A stretch of DNA of 5,664 nt from Patescibacteria group bacterium. Its GTDB lineage: Bacteria; Patescibacteriota; Dojkabacteria; SC72. The stretch covers positions 1 through 5,664 of the forward strand of contig JAHISI010000070.1 in NCBI GenBank assembly GCA_018818345.1. Direction: 5' to 3'. Shown here in pieces: positions 1 to 5,664 of this stretch (its first letter is position 1; every line of letters begins with the position of its first letter). The position numbers and the translations under genes are program-made. Under the pieces are notes generated by a model. The model made no database searches. It was not told where the DNA came from and saw only the letters and a program-made list of their open reading frames with translations.

Positions 1-1
1 A

Positions 2-136
2 TATCAAGTTATTTTAGAAAAAGCGAAAGAAGGACTGACTACTATCAAACCAAAGATTTCTAACAATATAGTTAAAGAAACTCCGAAGGTAGCTAAGAAG
101 ACCAGTAAGAAGAAAAAGAAGAATAAAAAACATTAA
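2..136 (+). CDS. C-terminal fragment of an unidentified protein with a lysine-rich tail (5' truncated)
   Basis: This frame is open from the left edge of the window and closes at a TAA (134-136), leaving the last 44 residues of a protein whose start lies outside. I do not recognise the family. The visible part begins with a short helical-looking stretch (YQVILEKAKEGL), followed by a polar linker. It ends in a very basic tail (roughly VAKKTSKKKKKNKKH) in which most residues are lysine. Such tails are usually disordered and often contact nucleic acid or acidic membrane surfaces, but that is a general inference. The composition is biased, so the coding call rests mainly on the uninterrupted frame and on a stop placed just before the next gene's spacer. 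It runs in the same direction as all downstream genes and may belong to the same transcription unit. Confidence 0.6.
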   Translation, partial: YQVILEKAKEGLTTIKPKISNNIVKETPKVAKKTSKKKKKNKKH

Positions 137-164
137 TACTGTGATATCATATATACGCAGATAT

Positions 165-182
165 TAATTTGTTAGCAAATTA
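165..182 (+). repeat. 7-bp inverted repeat abutting the GTG start of the Lgt-like gene
   Basis: TAATTTG (165-171) and CAAATTA (176-182) are perfect inverted complements separated by the four bases TTAG. The right arm ends two bases before the GTG at 185, where a ribosome-binding site would be expected, and no Shine-Dalgarno sequence is visible there. Possible roles are a weak RNA hairpin affecting translation initiation or a small operator. The stem has only one G-C pair and no T-tract follows, so it is not a convincing terminator. In an AT-rich genome a repeat of this size can also occur by chance. Confidence 0.35.
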
Positions 183-184
183 CG

Positions 185-1006
185 GTGCAGAATATCATAA
201 ACGGCATATATCAAACCTTTTCATCATTTAGTCCAGCGGTCCTTTTCTTGTGCGTTATCATTTTTGGTATGTATGTGTGCTGGAGAGGAGCTATGGAGAG
301 TAGGAAAGATCGTTCATCCATTTTTGATCTCTTCATTGTTTCAATCTTTCTTGGTCTGATTGCAGGAAGAACTATATATATCCTCTCAAATTTACAAGGC
401 TTTTCTCAATTAATATGGTACTGGTTGCCATACGAAAGATATGGAAGCGAAGTGTATTGGTTTAGACTTTTACCATGGAAACTCTTTGATATCTTTGATG
501 GAGGGCTGAATATCTTAGTCATGTTTGTTGGCTATCTCTTCACTGCAAGTTTCTGGTCTACTTTTGTAAAGAAATGGAGATGGAGTGATATGTTCCCGAC
601 AATATACTTCTCGGGAGAAGTTATGTTAAGTATGTCGTTCATTTTAATAGGACTAAGTAGCGGAAACTCAAGGTGGATCTATGAAGGTCTTGTGCTTTTA
701 GTATTCCCGGTTGTATCAGTCGCATTAATTGGATATGTGAACAAGATTCAAAAGCCACAACAAGAAAAACGAATCTATGTTGCTGCAAATATTCTTCTAG
801 TCGTTTTGTCTTGTGTAGCGATAGGGTATATATACTTTACGGGTGAAATGCAGTTTGAAAGAATTGCTACGATAGCTCTTTCTGTATGGACTTTAGGAGG
901 GTTAATTTTCTTCATTAAGGATGCAAAACGAGCGAATGTAGTCATAGAGAAAGTATCTTCCGTAAGAGGAGTGGATATCAATCAGCCTATTAAATTACCA
1001 AGGTAA
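185..1006 (+). CDS. Seven-helix Lgt-like membrane protein lacking Lgt catalytic residues
   Basis: The product is a 273-residue polytopic membrane protein with about seven hydrophobic segments (near residues 16-34, 46-69, 107-124, 137-157, 164-185, 197-218 and 227-244), matching the seven helices of prolipoprotein diacylglyceryl transferase. Local similarity to Lgt includes the second helix ending in a Gly-Arg (61-62, like the GGRIGYVL region of E. coli Lgt), a DGGL at 105-108 (Lgt DGGM), a basic loop then W-S-D near 130-135, and IYEG at 165-168 (like the Lgt QLYE region). Lgt transfers diacylglycerol from phosphatidylglycerol to prelipoprotein cysteines. By hand alignment, however, the essential His103, Arg143 and Asn146 of E. 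coli fall on Leu111, Ser149 and Phe152, and no counterpart of Arg239 is seen, so that activity is doubtful. I start at GTG 185 because an in-frame TAG lies at 173-175 and the next ATG (269, Met29) would cut the first helix. The gene ends 6 bases before the pseudouridine synthase gene. Alternatively it is an unrelated integral membrane protein. Confidence 0.6.
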   Translation: MQNIINGIYQTFSSFSPAVLFLCVIIFGMYVCWRGAMESRKDRSSIFDLFIVSIFLGLIAGRTIYILSNLQGFSQLIWYWLPYERYGSEVYWFRLLPWKLFDIFDGGLNILVMFVGYLFTASFWSTFVKKWRWSDMFPTIYFSGEVMLSMSFILIGLSSGNSRWIYEGLVLLVFPVVSVALIGYVNKIQKPQQEKRIYVAANILLVVLSCVAIGYIYFTGEMQFERIATIALSVWTLGGLIFFIKDAKRANVVIEKVSSVRGVDINQPIKLPR

Positions 1007-1012
1007 CCATAT

Positions 1013-1984
1013 ATGCAAACTGTCCATATCGATCAAACAAATTATGGTGGGAGAGCAGATGTTTTTGTATCAAGTACATTTAATGTACATAGTAGGAGTT
1101 TTTTAAGAAATAACTGGGAACGGTTAATAACTATTAATGGAAAAAGTGAAAAACCCTCTTACAAACTTAGGATAGGGGATGTACTAGAAGTCTTGGATCA
1201 GGATGTTGATAGGATATTGGAAGACAAGTCATATGACAAAATAATTCCTCAAAAAAAAGATTTAGATATTGTATATGAGGAAAAAGATTTTTTAGTTATC
1301 AATAAACCTAAAGGAATCTCCGTACACCCTGGAGTAGGAAATCCACAAGATACGCTAGCCAACTATGTTGCAGGATACCTTGACGCCAAGGGAGAATATG
1401 ATGCAAGAATGGAAAGAGGCGGTATTGTGCATAGGTTAGACAAACCAGTCTCTGGCCTTATACTTTTTGCTAAGAATGCAGATGCCCAATTGTACTTTCA
1501 AAAGCAGTTTGAAGAGCATAAGGTAGATAAAGTATATCTGGCAAAAGTAGATGTCGGAGACAATGTGAATGCCGAACTTAAAGAAAAAATCCCTGCGAAA
1601 CCATTAGATGCATCAGAAGAGTTAGATATCTTGGTAAAAAACAATTTTGAAACGGATCGCAGCTGGCTTAAGGTTGAGGGATACATTGGTAGAAGTACCA
1701 TGAATAGGATGAAGATGATATTTAGAGCATATATCTTCAATCATGCTAGAACCGCGCTATCATATATCAAACCTTTGAGTGAGAATGAATTCCTCATAAT
1801 CATTAAAACAGGAAGAATGTACCAAATCCGAGCAACATTGGAGTATCTAGGCGTACACATAATAGGGGATACAATGTTCAAATCATTGAAAGGAGGGGCT
1901 ATCCCTGAAGCTATCGAATTAGAATCTGTTTTACTCTCGTGTAAGGATATGCAGGGGAATATGTTTTTAAAAAGATTGAAATGA
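1013..1984 (+). CDS. RluA/RluD-family large-subunit rRNA pseudouridine synthase
   Basis: This 323-residue protein has the architecture and length of RluD-type enzymes, which isomerise uridines to pseudouridine in 23S rRNA. An S4-like RNA-binding domain spans residues 12-62 (typical SR.FLRNNW...INGK, then YKLRIGDVLEV). The catalytic domain follows, opening with IVYEEKDFLVINKPKGISVHPG (near 86-107). The signature HRLDKPVSGLILFAKN at 140-155 places the catalytic aspartate at Asp143. Y175 in the KVYLAKV motif is the conserved active-site tyrosine, and the C-terminal GRMYQIR (267-273) with IIGD (283-286) matches the family GRTHQIR...IVGD, with Tyr in place of the usual His. The key residues look intact, so I expect an active enzyme. 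The exact target uridines cannot be read from the sequence. The ATG sits 6 bases after the upstream stop, with a weak AAGG (1000-1003) nine bases before it. The stop overlaps the next start as ATGA, implying translational coupling with the LCP-like gene. Confidence 0.93.
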   Translation: MQTVHIDQTNYGGRADVFVSSTFNVHSRSFLRNNWERLITINGKSEKPSYKLRIGDVLEVLDQDVDRILEDKSYDKIIPQKKDLDIVYEEKDFLVINKPKGISVHPGVGNPQDTLANYVAGYLDAKGEYDARMERGGIVHRLDKPVSGLILFAKNADAQLYFQKQFEEHKVDKVYLAKVDVGDNVNAELKEKIPAKPLDASEELDILVKNNFETDRSWLKVEGYIGRSTMNRMKMIFRAYIFNHARTALSYIKPLSENEFLIIIKTGRMYQIRATLEYLGVHIIGDTMFKSLKGGAIPEAIELESVLLSCKDMQGNMFLKRLK

Positions 1985-3183
1985 GAAGACTTAGAGGTAA
2001 GGAAAAAACAAAAAAGAAATCAAACAAGAAAATAAACATCCAGAAAATATTAATATATACTGGAATAGTAGCGTTGATTCTTTTTCTAAGCATATATTTC
2101 TTAACTATTCTTTCTCTAAAGCTTTCTGATACTACTAAAGTTAATGGATCAAACCAATATTTACTCTCCCAGACCAAAGATGATACAAATACGACCTTGG
2201 TTGTATTGGAAAGTGGAAAGGACCAAGCAAAAAAGATTAGTGAAGCATATCTCTTTCTAACCAACAAAAACAAAGAGGAATCTATCCTAATATATATTCC
2301 TGGCTGGATGTACTATGGTGGACTAGAAGAAGATTTCGGAAATAGCGTAGCAGTTTCAAGCTTCAGATATGCGGGAGATTTCCTTCAAGAGGGAAGAGGT
2401 ATCGAATATTCAATATGGCAAATCGGCCAGATGCTTGGTATTAAAGTAGACAACTATATTTGGTTCTCTCCTGATGGAGTAAAAAGCTACTCAAACATCT
2501 ATGGCGATACTAGCGGGGTGGAAGACAAACTTAAAGAGTATTACAAAGTCTCTGGTGACGATGCTTTGAATGATCCATTCTTTAAACTCTCAACTATGTC
2601 ATCCAAATATTCTATGTTTAAGAATATGTTTGGAATTCCCAAATTGATAGGTTTGAGTAAATCCGTATCCAGTAGTCTAAGCTTTACAGGATATCTTAAT
2701 TTTTTTGCAGATCTAAATAAAATCGTATCATCAACAGAAACCTATGGTATTGATCTGTCATACTTTAGATATTCCACAGAAGATCTCTCAAGTAGTGGAG
2801 GACAGATTAGGTATATGAATACAACTGAGTTTGATTCTGTATATAGAGGACTAATTGCGAAGATAATAGATAGATCCCTTGAGAAAGAGAGAGTAAGAGT
2901 AGAGATATACAATGGAAGTGGAGTAGCTGGTGCTGCAAAACAGTTCGGAAGGAAGATTGAGAATGCTGGATGTGATGTGGTGAGATATGAAAATGCTCCT
3001 AAAACAATTGATCGTACAGTACTTTATATTGCTGATGAGGTAGGTTTCGCAAATTCGCTCAAAGTAGTGTCAGAGGTTCTCTCCGGAAGTTATGAGCTTG
3101 TAAATGGACGCCCAGAATTTATGACAACTGGGGATATTGTTGTTGTACTCGGACAAGATATTAAACAGATGTACAGTTTCTAA
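1981..3183 (+). CDS. Membrane-anchored LCP-like protein with C-terminal LytR_C domain
   Basis: The 400-residue product starts with a very basic cytoplasmic tail (residues 1-22), then one transmembrane helix (about 23-48), so the bulk should lie outside the membrane. Residues 73-170 follow the LytR-CpsA-Psr pattern: a strand, AYLFLTNKNKEESILIYIP (89-107, like the LCP MMLVSINPKTKKVSLLSIP), SFRYAGD (127-133, like AYAYGG) and a helix plus MLGIKVDNYIWFSPDGV (151-167). Residues 200-270 resemble the helical end of LCP domains. VRVEIYNGSGVAGAAKQFG (305-323) through about 391 matches the LytR_C domain, the most secure part of the call. LCP proteins attach undecaprenyl-linked polymers to the cell wall. 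Here the Arg/Asp signatures are absent: SIPRDT has become YIPGWM and RSDT has become KISEA, so transferase activity is uncertain. It starts within the stop of the upstream gene (ATGA). No terminator with G-C content follows. Confidence 0.72.
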   Translation: MRRLRGKEKTKKKSNKKINIQKILIYTGIVALILFLSIYFLTILSLKLSDTTKVNGSNQYLLSQTKDDTNTTLVVLESGKDQAKKISEAYLFLTNKNKEESILIYIPGWMYYGGLEEDFGNSVAVSSFRYAGDFLQEGRGIEYSIWQIGQMLGIKVDNYIWFSPDGVKSYSNIYGDTSGVEDKLKEYYKVSGDDALNDPFFKLSTMSSKYSMFKNMFGIPKLIGLSKSVSSSLSFTGYLNFFADLNKIVSSTETYGIDLSYFRYSTEDLSSSGGQIRYMNTTEFDSVYRGLIAKIIDRSLEKERVRVEIYNGSGVAGAAKQFGRKIENAGCDVVRYENAPKTIDRTVLYIADEVGFANSLKVVSEVLSGSYELVNGRPEFMTTGDIVVVLGQDIKQMYSF

Positions 3184-3185
3184 TA

Positions 3186-3208
3186 ATATTTGCTTAAATA
3201 TACTTTTT
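3186..3208 (+). terminator. Weak AT-only hairpin followed by a short T-run
   Basis: ATATTT (3186-3191) and AAATAT (3196-3201) form a perfect 6-bp inverted repeat around a GCTT loop, followed by AC and then five T (3204-3208). The shape resembles an intrinsic terminator just after the LCP-like gene, but the stem has no G-C pair and would be very unstable. It overlaps promoter-like boxes, so it could equally be incidental. Read-through into the ATPase gene is likely. Confidence 0.2.
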
Positions 3209-3218
3209 CATCTAAAAT
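3190..3218 (+). promoter_or_regulatory. Candidate sigma70-type promoter upstream of the ATPase gene
   Basis: TTGCTT (3190-3195) and TAAAAT (3213-3218) are separated by 17 bases. The second box matches the -10 consensus TATAAT at five of six positions, while the first matches TTGACA only at TTG. Transcription would begin near the ATG at 3225, giving an essentially leaderless mRNA, which agrees with the lack of any ribosome-binding site. A second possible -10, TATACT (3199-3204), would leave a leader of about 14 bases. Such boxes are frequent by chance in AT-rich spacers. Confidence 0.25.
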
Positions 3219-3224
3219 TTCCAT

Positions 3225-5664
3225 ATGATTGCAGTTATGTTAATACTTCTCGTGTTTGCTGGGGCCTTTGTAGCCTTTGTCTTAATTTGGGGAAGTAAAA
3301 CAAACAAAATTGAATTGAATGTATTTGAAGATATCAGGAGTCCATTAGTTTTGCAGGTATTAGTTCCAAGAGAGAATGACAAATCTGCACTTGCTGCTGA
3401 ACAAATGTTTGCCTCAGTTCACGGTGTCCTTGGAGATATGATTAAGGGTGAGGACATAATTAGTTTCGAGGTTATATCTAGTGAAGAAGAAGGTATCCGT
3501 TTCTATATTGTTACTCCTAAACATCTAGCCAAATTTGTAGAAGGACAGATGTACGCTCAATATCCAAATGCAGATATTAGTTATGTTGATGACTATATTT
3601 CTAAGGCAAATGGAGATGAGGAGACGTTTGTTACTTGTGGCGAAATCGAGATGGAAAAAGATTCGATATTCCCAATAAAGACATTCAGAAACTTCGAAGT
3701 AGATCCTCTTGCGGCAATAACTGGCGCTATGTCTGATCTAGCGCGTGGGGAAAAAGCATGGCTTCAAGTCATAGTAAGACCAGTTTCAAACTATTGGCAA
3801 AAAGATTCAAAAAAATATATTACAGCCATAAGGGAAGGGAAAGATTTAAATGGGGAGTCCTTTTTTAGTAAGATTGCAGGTATATTTGCAAAGGTAGGAC
3901 AGAGCTTGTCTACAAGTGAAGCTGGTCCTGTTAAAAAAGAAGTTGTTAAGCTTGAACCAGGGCAGGAAGAGGAGTTAAAGGAGATAGAAACAAAGATGCT
4001 TAAGCTTGGATTCGAGGTGAAGATCAGAGTAGTGACCAAAGCTGGAAGCCAGGAAAGATCCGAACAGATTCTCAGAGATGTTACTGCAAGTTTCAAACAG
4101 TTTACTACTGCACATTTGAATAACTTCATTCATTCTAAGCCTACTAAAACAGGTAAAGAGATATATGATGAATATGTAATCAGACATATGGATGCGGATG
4201 AGCCAGATATCTTAAACATTGAGGAACTTGCTTCTTTGTATCATTTACCTAACATTTCAGTTGAAACCCCAAATATAGCATGGAGTAGATCTAGAAAATT
4301 AGAACCACCTATGAATTTGCCAAAGGCTAAGGATGGGGATGTTACGGTATTTGGAGAAACCGACTATCGTGGAGCAGTGGTACCATTTGGTCTTAAGAAG
4401 GCCGATCGAGCTCGTCACTTCTACCTTCTTGGTAAAACTGGTGTAGGTAAGTCTACAGTCTTCAAAAATATGTTCATATCTGATATTTTAGCTGGGGATG
4501 GAGCCTGTTTTGTTGATCCACACGGAGATACTGTTGAGGATCTTCTTGACCATATCCCTCCTAATCGTATTGATGATGTTATCTACTTCAATCCTACAGA
4601 TGTTGATCATCCAGTGGGTTTCAATCTTCTGGAACTTAGAGATAAATCACAAAGAGATTTAATTGCCGATGGAGTGGTTGAGGTGTTCAAGAAACAGTTT
4701 GGAGACTCTTGGGGTCCAAGACTACAATATATTCTTACTAATACAGTAGCGACGGCCTTAGAGGCTCAAGGAACTACACTACTAGCTGTGTTGAGAATGC
4801 TTACGGATAATAGCTATAGAAAATTCATATTAAAACAGGTAAATGATCCAATCCTTTACAAATTTTGGTCAGAAGAATTCGCTCAGATGTCTCAAAATCC
4901 AAGATTACTTGCTGAGGCTGTTGCTCCAATACAGAATAAAGTTGGACGATTTGTATCATCTGCAGTTACTAGAAATATCATTGGTCAGGTAAAGTCTACA
5001 ATAGATCTCAGAGAGATTATGGATAACCGAAAGATTCTTTTGGTAAATCTTGCTCAGGGTAGACTGGGAGAGGAAACAGCATCATTGTTAGGAGGCATGA
5101 TCATTACTCGATTGCAGGCTACCGCAATGGAAAGAGTTGATATGCCTGAGGCTGAAAGAAAAGACTTCTTCTTGTATGTGGATGAATTCCAGAACTTTGC
5201 AACAGAATCGTTTGCAAAGATTCTGTCAGAGGCGAGAAAATATCACCTAAGTCTTACAATGACAAACCAGTATATCGATCAATTACCTTTAACAGTAAGA
5301 CAGGCAATCTTCGGTAATGTGGGAACTTTGGGTTCATTTGTTGTAAGTCAATCGGATGCTTCTATATTGGAAAAAGAGTTTGCACCAGTAGTATCTTCAG
5401 ATGACTTGGTATCTCTTGATTCCCATGCTATGTATGTAAAACTATGTATTGATGGTATGACATCTATACCATTTAGTGCGAAATCCCTTCCTGTAAGATA
5501 TCAAAAATTTGATTGTAAGCAGGAGATAATAGATAAATCAAGAGAAAAATATGGAATGGACAGGGAAGTTATTGAAGACAAGATACAAAAGTGGAGTAAT
5601 CAAACATATAGTGAAAAGGGTAATAGATCGGTTGCTGTAAATGATGGGCAGAGGCCATCAGAAA
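3225..5664 (+). CDS. VirD4/TraD-like (HerA-FtsK superfamily) DNA-translocase ATPase, 3' incomplete
   Basis: The frame runs open from ATG 3225 to the window edge, giving at least 813 residues. An in-frame TAA at 3213-3215 limits the start to Met1 (3225) or Met5 (3237), and either keeps the single N-terminal transmembrane helix (about 3-22). Residues 35-350 form a large non-ATPase region of mixed alpha/beta character with a conserved-looking LAAEQMFASVHG (57-67) and KHLAKFVEGQMYAQYP (99-114). The ATPase core begins near 376. Its motifs are Walker A GKTGVGKST (403-411), VDPHGD (430-435), WGPRLQYIL (496-504), Walker B FFLYVDEFQ (648-656) with Asp653-Glu654, SEARKY (668-673, a possible arginine-finger region) and TNQY with Gln682. 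The stretch from Walker B onward resembles the TraD/TraG TraM-recognition region. Coupling proteins of this kind pump DNA or recruit substrates to secretion channels. No relaxase or VirB-type gene is visible here, so the substrate is unknown. The hydrophilic end (about 764-813) may be close to the C-terminus. Confidence 0.9.
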   Translation, partial: MIAVMLILLVFAGAFVAFVLIWGSKTNKIELNVFEDIRSPLVLQVLVPRENDKSALAAEQMFASVHGVLGDMIKGEDIISFEVISSEEEGIRFYIVTPKHLAKFVEGQMYAQYPNADISYVDDYISKANGDEETFVTCGEIEMEKDSIFPIKTFRNFEVDPLAAITGAMSDLARGEKAWLQVIVRPVSNYWQKDSKKYITAIREGKDLNGESFFSKIAGIFAKVGQSLSTSEAGPVKKEVVKLEPGQEEELKEIETKMLKLGFEVKIRVVTKAGSQERSEQILRDVTASFKQFTTAHLNNFIHSKPTKTGKEIYDEYVIRHMDADEPDILNIEELASLYHLPNISVETPNIAWSRSRKLEPPMNLPKAKDGDVTVFGETDYRGAVVPFGLKKADRARHFYLLGKTGVGKSTVFKNMFISDILAGDGACFVDPHGDTVEDLLDHIPPNRIDDVIYFNPTDVDHPVGFNLLELRDKSQRDLIADGVVEVFKKQFGDSWGPRLQYILTNTVATALEAQGTTLLAVLRMLTDNSYRKFILKQVNDPILYKFWSEEFAQMSQNPRLLAEAVAPIQNKVGRFVSSAVTRNIIGQVKSTIDLREIMDNRKILLVNLAQGRLGEETASLLGGMIITRLQATAMERVDMPEAERKDFFLYVDEFQNFATESFAKILSEARKYHLSLTMTNQYIDQLPLTVRQAIFGNVGTLGSFVVSQSDASILEKEFAPVVSSDDLVSLDSHAMYVKLCIDGMTSIPFSAKSLPVRYQKFDCKQEIIDKSREKYGMDREVIEDKIQKWSNQTYSEKGNRSVAVNDGQRPSE

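Noticed and set aside
269..1006. ATG at 269 as the start of the Lgt-like gene
   Set aside because: It would remove most of the first transmembrane helix and leave 132 bases without a gene in a window that is otherwise tightly packed.
1498..1740. 80-codon minus-strand open frame
   Set aside because: It is fully antisense to the catalytic domain of the RluA-family gene. The similar frame at 775-981 was rejected for the same reason.
1982..1984. TGA read as glycine (alternative genetic code of some CPR lineages)
   Set aside because: No in-frame TGA occurs inside any of the long genes, glycine is written with GGN throughout, and TGA gives a family-typical length for the pseudouridine synthase.
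1911..2273. 120-codon open frame on the minus strand with a hydrophobic translation
   Set aside because: It lies antisense to the end of the pseudouridine synthase and the start of the LCP-like gene. Its hydrophobicity is what is expected opposite Lys/Glu-rich codons. It shows no motif.
3791..4187. Two overlapping minus-strand open frames (3791-4129 and 3975-4187)
   Set aside because: Both are inside the well-supported translocase gene on the opposite strand, overlap each other and show no recognisable domain.
1..5664. CRISPR array, tRNA/rRNA genes, insertion sequence or long direct repeats
   Set aside because: Reading through the window I found no regularly spaced repeats, no tRNA-like cloverleaf arms, no transposase motif and no terminal inverted repeats. 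Nearly all bases are taken up by the five coding frames.
3225..5664. Calling the ATPase gene part of a conjugative plasmid or integrative element
   Set aside because: VirD4-like ATPases of this type also occur as chromosomal genes, and no relaxase, integrase, origin of transfer or VirB-type gene is visible here.

Overview
The window is AT-rich and tightly packed, with spacers of only 6, 41 and 48 bases. It shows no strong Shine-Dalgarno sequences, and one gene pair has a 4-base ATGA overlap. All genes lie on the + strand. The gene content is an Lgt-like membrane protein, an RluA-family pseudouridine synthase, an LCP-like/LytR_C envelope protein, and a single-pass VirD4/TraD-like DNA-translocase ATPase. 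Together with the compact layout this suggests a Patescibacteria (CPR) genome, possibly a Dojkabacteria/Katanobacteria/Microgenomates-type lineage. That placement is inference from style and content, because the window has no marker gene. Long frames with no internal TGA, and glycines written as GGN, argue for the standard bacterial code and against the TGA=Gly code of Gracilibacteria/Absconditabacteria.

Layout: 2-136 is the lysine-rich C-terminal end of an unidentified protein. 137-184 is a short spacer with a 7-bp inverted repeat abutting the next start. 185-1006 (GTG start) is a seven-helix membrane protein that aligns with prolipoprotein diacylglyceryl transferase (Lgt) but lacks its catalytic residues. 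1013-1984 is an intact RluA/RluD-type rRNA pseudouridine synthase. 1981-3183 overlaps it by four bases and encodes a membrane-anchored extracytoplasmic protein with a degenerate LytR-CpsA-Psr (LCP) domain and a LytR_C domain. 3184-3224 is a spacer with a weak AT-only hairpin and promoter-like boxes. 3225 to the window end is an open frame, incomplete at its 3' end, for a HerA/VirD4-like ATPase with intact Walker A and B motifs.

The genes at 185-3183 look like one operon, and the ATPase follows either by read-through or from its own promoter. Three of the four substantial products are predicted membrane proteins. Two of them, the Lgt-like and LCP-like proteins, resemble cell-envelope enzymes that have lost the signature residues for their chemistry. 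The most interesting reading is a CPR envelope/DNA-transfer locus in which former enzyme folds may have been repurposed. A joint function is a hypothesis, not something the sequence proves.
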